Origin: Lytechinus variegatus
Taxonomy: Eukaryota; Echinodermata; Echinoidea; Temnopleuroida; Toxopneustidae
Assembly: GCF_018143015.1 (NCBI RefSeq)
Contig: NC_054758.1
Coordinates: forward strand, 21,792,501-21,856,500
Length of the DNA stretch: 64,000 bases
Direction: 5' to 3'
Shown: positions 32,651 through 42,566 of the stretch, in pieces
Layout: every line of letters begins with the position of its first letter
Position numbering within the stretch: the stretch's first letter is position 1
Translations under genes and position numbers: made by a program
Notes under the pieces: model-generated
Seen by the model: only the letters and a program-made list of their open reading frames with translations
Databases searched by the model: none
What the model was told of the DNA's origin: nothing

Positions 32651-33007
32651 TATGTAAATGACACTAACGTTTCTATGGTGACAACCCTTTGTAAACAATG
32701 CAGCTACTCTCTTGTCGTCGGCGGCAGTATCCATCAAGTCATCTATGACAAATAAGGTCGACCTTTCGGTCGAAGTAAAATCATTGAAATCATTCGGTAA
32801 ATTTTCATAAAACTCTATGTTTGGAATGGACGCACGCATTTGCGAATAACAGGCTTGGTATTCGCCATAAAACCACATTATTTTTTTCGGTGGTGGATAG
32901 ATCATTTTGGAGGCATTTTCAAGAAGTTTTTTCACAAATTGTGTTTTGCCAGAAAAGCTTGGTCCCACCACCATACAAGAAAAACTGTGTTTTAGACGTG
33001 CGTCCAT
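32645..33007 (-). pseudogene. ATP: Polinton packaging ATPase, 5' part with Walker A and B (truncated by a transposon)
   Basis: 120 codons from the ATG at 33007. Walker A is GPSFSGKTQF (about 15-24) and Walker B is STLFVIDDLMD (about 83-93), followed by HHRNVSVIY of the downstream sensor region. The frame then runs two codons into the transposon and stops. The remaining C-terminal third sits 4 kb away at 28296-28582, in a frame compatible with this part if the insertion and one TA were absent. In related elements this ATPase pumps DNA into capsids; here no full-length product is possible from the DNA as read. Confidence 0.93.
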
Positions 33008-33214
33008 TATATATATTATATGAGTTAAAACAATATAAAAATGTAAATCTTAACTTCCGTAAGTGAGCGTGAATTGAGAGATGTGGGTAACATATACTCT
33101 ACACAAAATGAAATAACATCATACCGTGTATAAGGAGATACTGGTATCGCTAAAAAAACATTTCATAACGTAAATAAAATTACATAGATTGATATATATG
33201 ACGATCATACGTCT

Positions 33215-33439
33215 TCAAAATTCTGTGACAGAACTGAGATACTCAGTAGGATTCGTTCTATTTAAATAGTTTGAAGACCCTGCCATGTCACCGGTTTCCT
33301 CGAACACCATCGATTCGAGGAAGCATGATACAATAATAGTACATATAAATAGAATAAAGACCAATACTTGCGATGTAGAATTAATTCGCATTCTTTTAAA
33401 CATTTTTTGTATGTTTGAAGAAATGTTATCGTCCCCCAT
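33215..33439 (-). CDS. Possible small membrane protein
   Basis: 74 codons from the ATG at 33439 (an earlier in-frame ATG lies at 33490). A single hydrophobic segment VLVFILFICTIIVSCFL at about 25-41 follows a basic stretch (KMFKRMR), so one transmembrane helix with the N-terminus inside is plausible. It lies between PolB and the ATPase on the same strand, in otherwise gene-dense DNA, which favours a real gene. No family is recognised, and AT-rich chance is not excluded. Confidence 0.4.
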   Translation of the reverse strand: MGDDNISSNIQKMFKRMRINSTSQVLVFILFICTIIVSCFLESMVFEETGDMAGSSNYLNRTNPTEYLSSVTEF

Positions 33440-33524
33440 AATGATAAAAATCGTTATCTCAGGTAATGTTATCGAGACGAAGGTTGACAACTATACTGGC
33501 TTTCCATGTGAAAATACACAGTAT

Positions 33525-36500
33525 TTATAAGGGATGTTCCGCTGATGGAATATCTTTGTGACCATAGGGTAATGTGTTTTCATCTTGCAGACGGACCCTT
33601 TTCGTGAACACAACTCTGTAATCCTTTTTTGAGTCAACAGTGTGAATCGTTTTGGATTTCCCATCCCTTATAATTCTTTTTTCTTTGATAGTGATTGATT
33701 CACCAGGCTCACCTTGAATCAATTCTTTTAGGCTATCATGGTTGATTACCATGGAGTTTGCGGCATTTAAGGTAAAACCCCGCACTTTGCACACGGTTTT
33801 ACCTTTATTGGTCCTATAACTATAGTTTTTCGGACCACCGCAAAGCCATGTTTGAATGTATTCAAGATGAGTGGGATCAATTTCATCGGTGAGATCGCCA
33901 AGATAGTCCCCGGTTTTGGGATCATTGTGTTCATGAGAAGGATCCGTCCTGAAGACGGCACTATCGGTATCCATGTATAATACCCTATCACCTAATTGTT
34001 CTAATACAGAATACAGTTTAAGTCGCGCTAGTGCAGTCGTGAAACTGGCTATCACGATGTTGGTATTTAAGTTCTGCGTAACGAATCCCGTTGCTTGTGT
34101 GTAATGCAGCTCGATGGAGTCTTCGTTATGAACGATCAAATCTTTAACTTCTACACCATCATCTCTAAAGTATTTCAACAATTCATCCGTAGTTTTCACA
34201 AACACCGTTTTCTTCATGTTCTCCCTTTCTGCAAATTTACCCCAAAGGACATTCAGATTGTTTTTCGCTATAGCCCTCAAACCAGGATTTTTGGTTATCT
34301 TAGCGGGATCGAGTAGAATACCTTCGTGAGTGAAATAATCTTTGACATAGTTTTCACGATCTTCAGGGGTTTTCACGTGGGCGGGATAACCCGAAGACTC
34401 TTGTTTGATACGCATGAATGCATCGATGTATGAAGAAAAAAGTCCTCCAGTCCGTGTGGTCTTATCATAGACAGTAAACCGATCGTAATGCCAAACTTCA
34501 ATCATCTTTAAATTGGTATAACCCATCTCTACAGCCTTTTTTAGCTCTTCACTAACCCAGACGCCTTCCAACTCTCTTTCCCTATCTGAATGGTTACACT
34601 TTTGTTGATTCAATGAATCGGCGCACGATCGACAGAGGGGAAATGTAAGCTTACCACCAGACCTGTATGGTAGCACGGGGTGGTAGAGATCGTTCGGGGG
34701 TGTTATTTTGCATTTTACCAAACCGTAAATACGGTCGAGGGATGGAAAGTTAGACAAAATAATCCTTGGATGACCTAGAGGGTATTTTGAGAATTTATTT
34801 ATGTATGGATATAAACTAGTGAAGTCATAATAGAGAATTCTTTCTCCAGGTTTGGCTTCGTAAAACAACGAACAGCCATCAGTGCGCCCCCCATAAAATG
34901 ACTCTCGGGGATTGAGGGGGTGTTGGAACTTGTCTTTAAGATGTTTGACTATTTCTATTACTTCGGGGTTTTCCCTTTCTAGTTTCCATTCATGACCCCA
35001 CGTATGATGGACGATGTATCCAGCACTTCGCAGGAGGTCCATTCTACGCATGGTTTCCTTGTACAAATCCCTCATTGTCTTTCCTACCATCAAATTCATT
35101 TGTTCATCGTTTACGAAACATTTTGGACACCCATGATAAAAGCATCCTAAAAATTCCCACACGTGTTTTTCTCCCCCCATTTCACAGTATCCGTCCACAT
35201 ATCTCCCGTGCACCATACGTTCTCCCCCATTGAAAGCATGTTGTATGTCTATGCCTTTGGTTATGGTTTCGTGGTGGAGCCATTCCCCCGCACTGATCGA
35301 TTGTTTTTTCGCACTGGTGTAACCATCCTGTGGAATTAAACCAATTTTACCTGGTTGTAGGTAATTGGTTCTATAGAGTAGGTTGCAAGCGCTGGGTAGT
35401 GTAAGAGATTTCAGAAAAGGGTCAATGCCTTTGGGATTAGTCGGAGTAGTCGTGAGTGCTTTAAAGTGACCGCGGAACACTTTGCAACTTTGATGTAATA
35501 TCTGCACGTCACTAATGCAATACTCGCGTAATTCCTTCTTCATATCAAATACATAGCCCTCTTCGTTCAGTTCACGGTACCATGCGGAGAAGACTTCCTG
35601 ATCCCTTTTCATCATACTGTCAAACCCATAGTACATTTTGTCGGGCAGGGGACCAATGTAGTTGGCATTATCACGCTTGTTAAAAAAATGGGGGAAGTAC
35701 CCCTTCTTCAACTCTTTCAGTCCAAAAGTTTTCGGCAATTTACCAAGCGCCATCTGAAAAAAATTCAATGAATCTTTGATCACGATAGTAGGGTCTGATG
35801 TTTTGAGTTGAATGATTTTACCACCGTTCAAAATGACCTGAGGTGTAATGCCTTTGGAAACCAAATGGTTGAGCAAGAAATATGTATCGTAAGCTTTGGC
35901 ATTGTGAGCGATGGCGATTGAATGATTGTTATCTTCGCTAAATAACCATGAAGAAAAGTCACTTAATGTATCATTGCCTTCGAATGTAATTTGTCTGTTT
36001 TCAGGTGGACCACAACGCGGACAGTTGGGGTTGGGACTGTCGTCATCCATACATCGAGTACACTCCCATGACGCATGCACAAAATTTGGTACGTGTAACC
36101 CTGTTTCCTGGGTACACTCGAAGTCAAAAAAGATGTATTTCTTTACAGGAGGCTCTTTCTCTTTCTTATCTGTTTTTGGTGATTGGGAATTGTCCTCTTC
36201 GGATGTTTGATTCTTTTTTGATTTTTTGTTCACGTAATAGGGACTCTCTTTGGTCACCTTCATGTAACACTTATGAACCCTACCATCTACATACTCTTTA
36301 CAAGTTTTACAGTAAATATCTGAACAGTTATGATTTTTGGGGTCCCCATCGAGAGCATCCAAATCAAAGACTCTTTCACAGTCGCGGCATTTGAATTTAC
36401 GTTGACAAGCCGTTTGACCTTCAAATAGAGTAACACTATGAAGTTCGAAACAACGTTCTGTAATGAATGTGATTCCACATTTTTTACACACTATGGGAGA

Positions 36501-38063
36501 TGGCAGGCCGTCATGACACTTATTACCGCGATCGCAAGTTGTCGATTGACAATCGATACACATACGACAACACTCGTGAAAGCGTGGATCGCGGTAAGTT
36601 TCATGACACTCGTTACAGAAGTGGAAAGCACACAAAAACGCCTCGGGATTCGTTACGACATTGTAGTGTTTATTTGTAAGATAGAGGTAAATGGGTGTTC
36701 CCTTTGTTGGACCCGCATATACCAACGCCTCACTTCGTCTACCCCTATAGATCATCAATCGGTATTTTGGAGACAACACTTTCTGGAAAGCGTCAAATTG
36801 TGTTGAATCCACAATACCTGGTTCTATGCCAGCTTTCATATGCAGTTCTTTTGCCATTTTGAGCAATTGTTTGCTGGGAGGTCGTTGCTTGTTTCTAGTC
36901 CATGTACGGTATCTCTCATCTCTTTCCGCATGCAATTGAGCGATAACCACTGCTTTCGCAAAACACATGTTATCAGTGGCAGGCGGTATCGTTATAATTG
37001 AACGCTTTTTCAATGCAGCCATTTTGCATTCGATACCGTCGAACTTTCTAGCACGACCTCCCGCAGGGTTTACTACATGGTGTACACGGATCGTAAATCC
37101 ACACTCTAAGAAGAAGTGCTGATTACTATTCAACACCTCTTCGATACGTGCAAGGATAAGTTCAATATCGAAATCCCTCACCAAGGCCCAGGGAAATGCT
37201 ATAGGTATAGTCAATTGTTCAGAGACAAGAACGAGACGAATGTAATCCCTTGGTTCGGTATCTTTCAGTATGGTACGTTTGAGTTTTTCGAGAGAAGACC
37301 TGATATTATCCAAGACTTTTTCAATTGAGACGTTCTTTTCTATTTTGCTTTTATAATCGTACCATACCTCCCGAACACCAAATCGTTTGGAGATCCTTTG
37401 ATCTACATATTCCCATTCGGGGGTGGAAGATAGTTCAGGTGGAGTAGAAAAGGGTTCGCCAAAAGATTCATCCTCAAGCTCGTTTTCCGAGTCTGACATG
37501 ACTTGACTTTCATTGTGACGATTGGTTTTGGTTTTTCTTTTACCTCCCTGTTTTTCAACACTAGTTTTACTGTTGGTAACCTCTTCTTGTTTCTTGTTTT
37601 TTCTAGCGATACTTTCCATCTCGTTCTCATCTCTATGTTTTCTCTTCTGCCCACCCACCTGATATATCGAGCACGTGTCCATGTCCTCCTCGTCTGAGGA
37701 TGCATAGTAATTAACATGCGGTGGGGGTGGAGAATTTGATTCGTAGCTAGTCCCTTGACCCTGGTGATGGGATGGCCCTGAAACATCTTGTACGTTTACA
37801 TTACCCACATCTCTCGATTTATCCCTAACAGTACAATCAGAATTGACTTCACGCTCACTTACCTCGTTTCGATTGACGTTGCTATTCGGAGATGATGATG
37901 GTACTGCTCGACGAAAAAGTTCTTGCACATTGTTCACCGTCTTCTCTACCGTAGCTTGCAGTTGAGAAGAAGTCATTGGATAAAGGGTTGTCAGTAAATT
38001 TTGGAGACTATGACGAAAGTTCCTAGAGCGTTGGGATTCAGAATTAGAGTCTTGCGAAGACAT
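33525..38063 (-). CDS. POLB: Polinton protein-primed family B DNA polymerase
   Basis: 1,512 residues from the ATG at 38063; an open 45-codon extension upstream looks non-coding. Layout: a disordered acidic/basic N-terminus (1-235); a region with DNMCF (C367) and HYNVV (H466) that could be an OTU-like cysteine protease; a cysteine/histidine-rich zinc cluster (about 478-600); then 3'-5' exonuclease motifs FFDFECT (D647/E649), NAKAYDTY (D726) and YCISDVQ (D852). Polymerase motif A is DFTSLYP (1080-1086), motif B KNNLNVLWG (1267-1275), motif C YMDTDS (1363-1368). WEFLGCFYHGCPKC near 970-985 is a familiar Polinton PolB insert. It would replicate the element from protein-capped ends. Intact. Confidence 0.95.
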   Translation of the reverse strand: MSSQDSNSESQRSRNFRHSLQNLLTTLYPMTSSQLQATVEKTVNNVQELFRRAVPSSSPNSNVNRNEVSEREVNSDCTVRDKSRDVGNVNVQDVSGPSHHQGQGTSYESNSPPPPHVNYYASSDEEDMDTCSIYQVGGQKRKHRDENEMESIARKNKKQEEVTNSKTSVEKQGGKRKTKTNRHNESQVMSDSENELEDESFGEPFSTPPELSSTPEWEYVDQRISKRFGVREVWYDYKSKIEKNVSIEKVLDNIRSSLEKLKRTILKDTEPRDYIRLVLVSEQLTIPIAFPWALVRDFDIELILARIEEVLNSNQHFFLECGFTIRVHHVVNPAGGRARKFDGIECKMAALKKRSIITIPPATDNMCFAKAVVIAQLHAERDERYRTWTRNKQRPPSKQLLKMAKELHMKAGIEPGIVDSTQFDAFQKVLSPKYRLMIYRGRRSEALVYAGPTKGTPIYLYLTNKHYNVVTNPEAFLCAFHFCNECHETYRDPRFHECCRMCIDCQSTTCDRGNKCHDGLPSPIVCKKCGITFITERCFELHSVTLFEGQTACQRKFKCRDCERVFDLDALDGDPKNHNCSDIYCKTCKEYVDGRVHKCYMKVTKESPYYVNKKSKKNQTSEEDNSQSPKTDKKEKEPPVKKYIFFDFECTQETGLHVPNFVHASWECTRCMDDDSPNPNCPRCGPPENRQITFEGNDTLSDFSSWLFSEDNNHSIAIAHNAKAYDTYFLLNHLVSKGITPQVILNGGKIIQLKTSDPTIVIKDSLNFFQMALGKLPKTFGLKELKKGYFPHFFNKRDNANYIGPLPDKMYYGFDSMMKRDQEVFSAWYRELNEEGYVFDMKKELREYCISDVQILHQSCKVFRGHFKALTTTPTNPKGIDPFLKSLTLPSACNLLYRTNYLQPGKIGLIPQDGYTSAKKQSISAGEWLHHETITKGIDIQHAFNGGERMVHGRYVDGYCEMGGEKHVWEFLGCFYHGCPKCFVNDEQMNLMVGKTMRDLYKETMRRMDLLRSAGYIVHHTWGHEWKLERENPEVIEIVKHLKDKFQHPLNPRESFYGGRTDGCSLFYEAKPGERILYYDFTSLYPYINKFSKYPLGHPRIILSNFPSLDRIYGLVKCKITPPNDLYHPVLPYRSGGKLTFPLCRSCADSLNQQKCNHSDRERELEGVWVSEELKKAVEMGYTNLKMIEVWHYDRFTVYDKTTRTGGLFSSYIDAFMRIKQESSGYPAHVKTPEDRENYVKDYFTHEGILLDPAKITKNPGLRAIAKNNLNVLWGKFAERENMKKTVFVKTTDELLKYFRDDGVEVKDLIVHNEDSIELHYTQATGFVTQNLNTNIVIASFTTALARLKLYSVLEQLGDRVLYMDTDSAVFRTDPSHEHNDPKTGDYLGDLTDEIDPTHLEYIQTWLCGGPKNYSYRTNKGKTVCKVRGFTLNAANSMVINHDSLKELIQGEPGESITIKEKRIIRDGKSKTIHTVDSKKDYRVVFTKRVRLQDENTLPYGHKDIPSAEHPL

Positions 38064-38590
38064 GTTAGGAAATATAGTTATAAAAATAGGACAGCGTGGA
38101 TATCGGGTTACAAGCAACACAGACACGAAACCTCGGTAAATGACCAGTGGTGTGATATGTCTTGCCTTTATAACACCAAACGAAGCCTTTGCAAACAAGT
38201 CCGCACCCGAGTCAGAGAATAAACTCCCTATTGTTTCATATTTTACCGTTTTAACCGTAATGGCTTACCAATATTTGCATCCCATTGACTCAGTTGCATA
38301 GATTTCTCGTCTCGGCCCTCCCTTCTCAAACACAAGCACACAATCTTGCGTGGATCCACTTCTCTTTCTGTTTTGTTTGAAAGTTAAAATCCCTGATGAA
38401 AAGAAAAATTCTGTATGGAAGTTTGCCCATCCATTGAAACGCTTAGTCCTCTCGTCTCGGTCCCTCCCTTCTTAAACACAAGCATATGTAATTACGGTTA
38501 TGCAATGGCAGTTGTTTTAGACTTACTGGTTGAAAGAAACAAAGCTATCCATTCAGAAAAAAAGTAAACACGCGATGAATATTATTCCCC
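38064..38590 (-). promoter_or_regulatory. Upstream region of PolB
   Basis: About 530 bp between the PC4-like stop and the PolB ATG. It contains a direct repeat of about 33 bp (starting tctcgtctcgg, ending aaacacaagca) at about 38307 and 38452, 145 bp apart. This may mark a duplicated promoter segment. No TATA box was picked out with confidence. Confidence 0.35.
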
Positions 38591-39064
38591 TCACTGGCGC
38601 TTTTTAATACGCTGATGGGCTTGGTAGATACCTGCGTTTACCTTCTTTGTTACGCTAAGAAGTGATTTGAAATTGTTAACCGTTAACGTTATCCCTTTCT
38701 TTGTTGGAAACTGAAGACCATCTGAACCATAAAACTCACGAATGTCGACATATACTTTTCCCTGAAAATGCCTGACTGTCACGTATTTTGGCTTCTTGTC
38801 ATCTCCTATATTGAATTTACATATATTCCCGCCATCCATATTTTTGGTTTCGCCGAGCTTGCCTGTGGGATTGTCTCCTGATGTCAACTTTTCCTCGGTT
38901 TTCTCTTGAACAACAGCATCACTGCCTTTATCTGTTTCAAATGAGGTTGTGTCTTTTACAGGTTCCGAATATGAAAATAAATCCATGTTTAAATCGTTTC
39001 CACAATCGTTGTCGCTAGTTGATGCTGTATGGTACGATCTTGCAGGGTTGAAGTAGCTGTACAT
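38591..39064 (-). CDS. PC4/Sub1-like transcriptional coactivator in the Polinton
   Basis: 157 residues. The N-terminal 80 are acidic and serine/threonine-rich. Residues 82-146 match the PC4 single-stranded-DNA-binding domain: FNIGDDKKPKYVTVRHFQGK, VYVDIREFYG, FPTKKGITLTVNNFKSLL. A basic tail QRIKKRQ ends the protein. PC4/Sub1 proteins bind single-stranded DNA and assist RNA polymerase II; a Polinton-encoded version could act in transcription or in replication of the element. It is the right-hand terminal gene, and its ATG is 50 bp from the TATA box in the inverted repeat. It is thus probably co-regulated with the left terminal gene. Intact. Confidence 0.8.
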   Translation of the reverse strand: MYSYFNPARSYHTASTSDNDCGNDLNMDLFSYSEPVKDTTSFETDKGSDAVVQEKTEEKLTSGDNPTGKLGETKNMDGGNICKFNIGDDKKPKYVTVRHFQGKVYVDIREFYGSDGLQFPTKKGITLTVNNFKSLLSVTKKVNAGIYQAHQRIKKRQ

Positions 39065-39110
39065 GGTTGAGGGCTCGTCACCATTCCGATGAAAAACAGG
39101 TATCCGTTAC

Positions 39111-39992
39111 CCCCTTTTATACGTTTTCTGACCCCACTATAAAGCTGTAAGTTACTATATTTAGTTCTATCTTGACATGGTCCAGACTTGTTTGGATGTG
39201 TCTTTTACTTTCTTCTTGTTTTAATGGTTATTTATAGATATGATTTCATCGGTGTTGTGCAATTCTCTATGACGTCATTGGTATTGCACGTTCATTTCGC
39301 CATTCTATGGCGTCACACTTGTCAGGACTTGTTGAATTCTATTTCTTTACTTATTTCTTGTTCTGCCTGATGATATGACGTCATTTGTTTTTCATGCTTC
39401 GTCACTCTATGACGTCATTTGTCTTACGTCACAAGTGTGACGTCATTTGTTTTTCATGTTTCGTCACTCTATGACGTCATTTGTCTTACATCACACTGGT
39501 GACGTCATTTGTTTTCGAGGCGTCTCAAATCTATGACGTCACTCAATAATTATTCCATATTCTTATTGTTTTAACTTTTTAATCCATATTCTTATTGTTT
39601 TAACGTTTTAAACCATACCGCTATTGTTTTAATTCATATCGCTATTGTTTTTAGGTTTTAATTCATATCGCTATTGTTTTTAGGTTTTAATCCATATCGC
39701 TATTGTTTTAAGGTATAATCCATATTGATCCATATTTCCATAATTATCGATCCATATTTCCATACTTTATAATCCATAATTTATAATCCTATTGTTTTAA
39801 TTTTAATCCATATTTCCATAATTCATAATCATATTTCATATTTTCATAATTCATAATCATATTTCATATTTCCATAACTTTATTAATATTTCATATTCTA
39901 TTGTTTACAACAATAGAATATTCATAATTCATATTTCTATTGTTTAGAACAATAGGGATTAGTTATGTGACTATACGTACACCTTTACTACT
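39111..39992 (-). repeat. Polinton right terminal inverted repeat (882 bp)
   Basis: Exact-length mirror of 18927-19808. Position x on the left corresponds to 58919 minus x on the right. It therefore holds the same seven CRE-type palindromes (39270-39541) and TATA box (39114-39121). Confidence 0.95.
39114..39121 (-). promoter_or_regulatory. TATA box at inner edge of right inverted repeat
   Basis: TATAAAAG in minus-strand sense, the mirror of 19798-19805, about 50 bp before the ATG of the PC4-like gene at 39064. Confidence 0.7.
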
Positions 39993-39998
39993 CACATG
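39993..39998. repeat. Polinton target-site duplication, right (CACATG)
   Basis: Directly follows CCTTTACTACT. Foldback core sequence (catgcatgtagg) resumes after it. Confidence 0.95.
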
Positions 39999-40318
39999 CA
40001 TGCATGTAGGATTACACAGTGCAGTAGCTAATTACCAAGAGGGTGCTGCTTATGGTGTACAAAATACCCAACAGCACTTCCGCGTTATGACCATCAAGCC
40101 GTCTATATCATATTGGATGCAATAGTAAAGAAGGTTCAGGGTCTTCTTTTATGCAAAGAATCTGAACCAGACGGTACCCCTCGATCGACCCCAAATTGGT
40201 TTACCAGTCAAGATTATTATTGATTTTCATAAACCTGGGAATGCATGCTTATTGTCATTCAAATATTTAACAAGAATAGTACAGATGACATTACAAACTA
40301 GGTCATAATATTCAACCA

Positions 40319-41943
40319 CAGGGGCGTAGATAGCAGGGGGGGATGGGGGGATGCATCCCCCCAGAATTTTAGGTGGGGGGATGGTGTGTACAATCATCCC
40401 CCCAGGTTTCTGTGGGGGAAGAAGCAAAACTATACAGTAATAAAGCAATGAATGCTAGTTAAAATCAATCAATAATAATAGCAGTAATAATCATAACGTA
40501 CAGCAATGACAAACATGATCAAAATTTGACTTTTATTCAGAGTCAATCATCTTATATGCATTTACAACTTGCAAGTTTTAAGTAATAACAACTGTCTTGC
40601 GTCGTCATATACATTTAAGGATCGTTATTCAGAGTTTCACCAAGTACATTTCCTTATAATAATTATGCATTTGCAAAGGAGATAAGTTAAAAATATTTCA
40701 TTACAGATTTAAGAAAGTGTCGCTTAATCACTCCCTTTCAGAGCAATTGCTTTCACAACACATTAACACTGTTCAAACGAATTAATAAGAAATTACCTAT
40801 ACACATACACTGACCCTTTTCCCTGCTGGCCATGTCCTCAACCCCTACTTTGCAAAGGAAAGGTGAAAATTTTCAGTCTCTAAGGAGCGAATTAGTAAAT
40901 GAATGATTTTGGAATGAAAGTGCAAATTTTGGATGGCCTCAGTGATATCCGAGGTTTTTTTACTCAATATTCACTCTTTCATATATTCACTCCTTAAAGA
41001 GTGAACTATTTCACTAATTTTTTCAGAGTACTTTGCGCTTTTCAAAGAAGGTAGAATCATCCAATATATAGACATGCCTTAATTCACGAAGGCAGATTGA
41101 ATCAATCCATGGATAAGATTAATTTATGGTCTAAGATCACAGAACAAGCCTAACTCGACCCTCAGCGTGTTCATTGTCGGACCTTTGACAAAAAACATAA
41201 TCATCTCGCGCATTTACGCGATAAAAATTATCTATACAGTTTACTTCCGAAAACCCGGAGAGGTTTATTTCATTTCCATACTTAATTCAATCAAGCCTTT
41301 GTAATCATGGTAATTTTAAACAGAGTGTGCTTATTTTAGTGTCCGCATATCTGCACGTGGATAAAAAATATAATGTTGAGCTTTTTTTATTTTACCCCTA
41401 TTACTATAATTGTAATTTATATTTTTTTAGTTATTTGGCTGTTTATTTGTTTATTTCTTTAGTTGTTGATTCATTCGTTTGATCATTAACAATATCGCTA
41501 CTTTTAAAAGAGTATACTACTATACTAGTAAAATAAGGAATACTGGTTATTCTAGATCATGTTTAGCAGGACTGTCATGACCAAGATGATAACTAGACAT
41601 CCGACAAATGACATTTCTCTTATGATCATCTTTACTCATTGTCATTAATCAAACAAAAGATTATTGCCATGAAAAATGTGCAAGGAAGTTTGTTTATTAC
41701 TGGATGCCCTGTTTATTGCTGAAAGCAAAGTGATTAAAAGACACACGAGATAATCCATGAGGCAGATCGTGTTATTTTGTTATCTTTAACTCGTCTGCTT
41801 TGGCCCATGATATTTTGTTTTTATCGAGTACGTTATCTCCTTCATTATTTATATTTATATATTAATTATATATATATATATATATGACCCAGCTAGGGAT
41901 CATCCCCCCCCCCCCCAGGTCTAAGGACCTGTCTACGCCACTG
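40319..41943. mobile_element. Non-autonomous hAT-like element in the core of copy C
   Basis: 1,625 bp. Ends CAGGGGCGTAG and CTACGCCACTG are flanked by the 8-mers TTCAACCA (40311-40318) and TTCAACCT (41944-41951), a target duplication with one mismatch. This fits hAT. It lacks the tRNA-like block seen in copy A; the (TA)n tract is simply shorter here. No ORF of note. Confidence 0.8.
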
Positions 41944-42377
41944 TTCAACCTCAATCATTCGTGACAATTTCAAGGTCTAAGCTTTTCCTGCTATGTTATT
42001 TTCCACCCCTAACCCTTTCTGTCTCTCCACCTCTCTTATGTCTACTCTTCCTCCTTTTTGTAACGGTAAACCTGGCAAAACTTTAGACATAAAAAAAACA
42101 GCTAGACAAAAAGTAATTTTATAAAATGATGAATGAGAATAGTGCAGTTTCATTTTGCTCCTGAAGAATTGAATGAAAAAATATTTGTCGTTTGATTTCT
42201 TTTTAAAAAGCCTTCACGATACACCTCCAACGAATTCGTAAATAGCATTGTTAGGCCGATAAAGACATGATGATATGATGAAATGCCTAACCGTGACATG
42301 CACTTCTAATTTAATCTATGTACATGCGGGGGCTTTTTGACAATTCATTGCATCAGGGTTTGAGGCTGGCCATATTT

Positions 42378-42566
42378 TACCTACAGCTGTCATTTTTACC
42401 TCTCCCATTATGACCTCTGCCATTTTACCTCTGCCATTATTACCTCTGCCATTTTTACCTCTGCCATTATTACCTCTGCCATTTTTATCTCTGCCATTTT
42501 TACCTCTGCCATTATTACCTCTGCCATTTTTACCTCTGACATTATTACCTCTGCCATTTTTACACC
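42378..42566. repeat. 15-bp minisatellite, copy C right side (inverted)
   Basis: Units near ACCTCTGCCATTTTT, the reverse complement of the left-side units. The minisatellite thus belongs to the inverted arms. The plus-strand LPLPFLPLP ORF is an artefact. Confidence 0.95.

Larger units (their letters stand above)
18927..39992. mobile_element. Full-length Maverick/Polinton
   Basis: A 21,066-bp element begins 5'-AGTAGTAAAGG and ends CCTTTACTACT-3'. It is bounded by a 6-bp target duplication CACATG (18921-18926 and 39993-39998) and 882-bp inverted repeats. AG...CT termini and 6-bp duplications are Polinton hallmarks. It encodes the diagnostic set: protein-primed PolB, retroviral-type integrase with chromodomain, adenovirus-type protease, packaging ATPase and two jelly-roll capsid candidates, so it is virus-like in gene content. 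Genes run inward from both ends and meet at an AT-rich centre. The inverted repeats look identical, which implies a recent insertion. Yet the ATPase is split by another transposon and the first gene is out of frame, so this copy is not autonomous as it stands. Confidence 0.97.

Noticed and set aside
33525..38198. PolB start at 38198 instead of 38063
   Set aside because: The 45-codon extension lacks Polinton-like composition and would overlap the presumed leader; the ATG at 38063 begins the serine-rich N-terminus.
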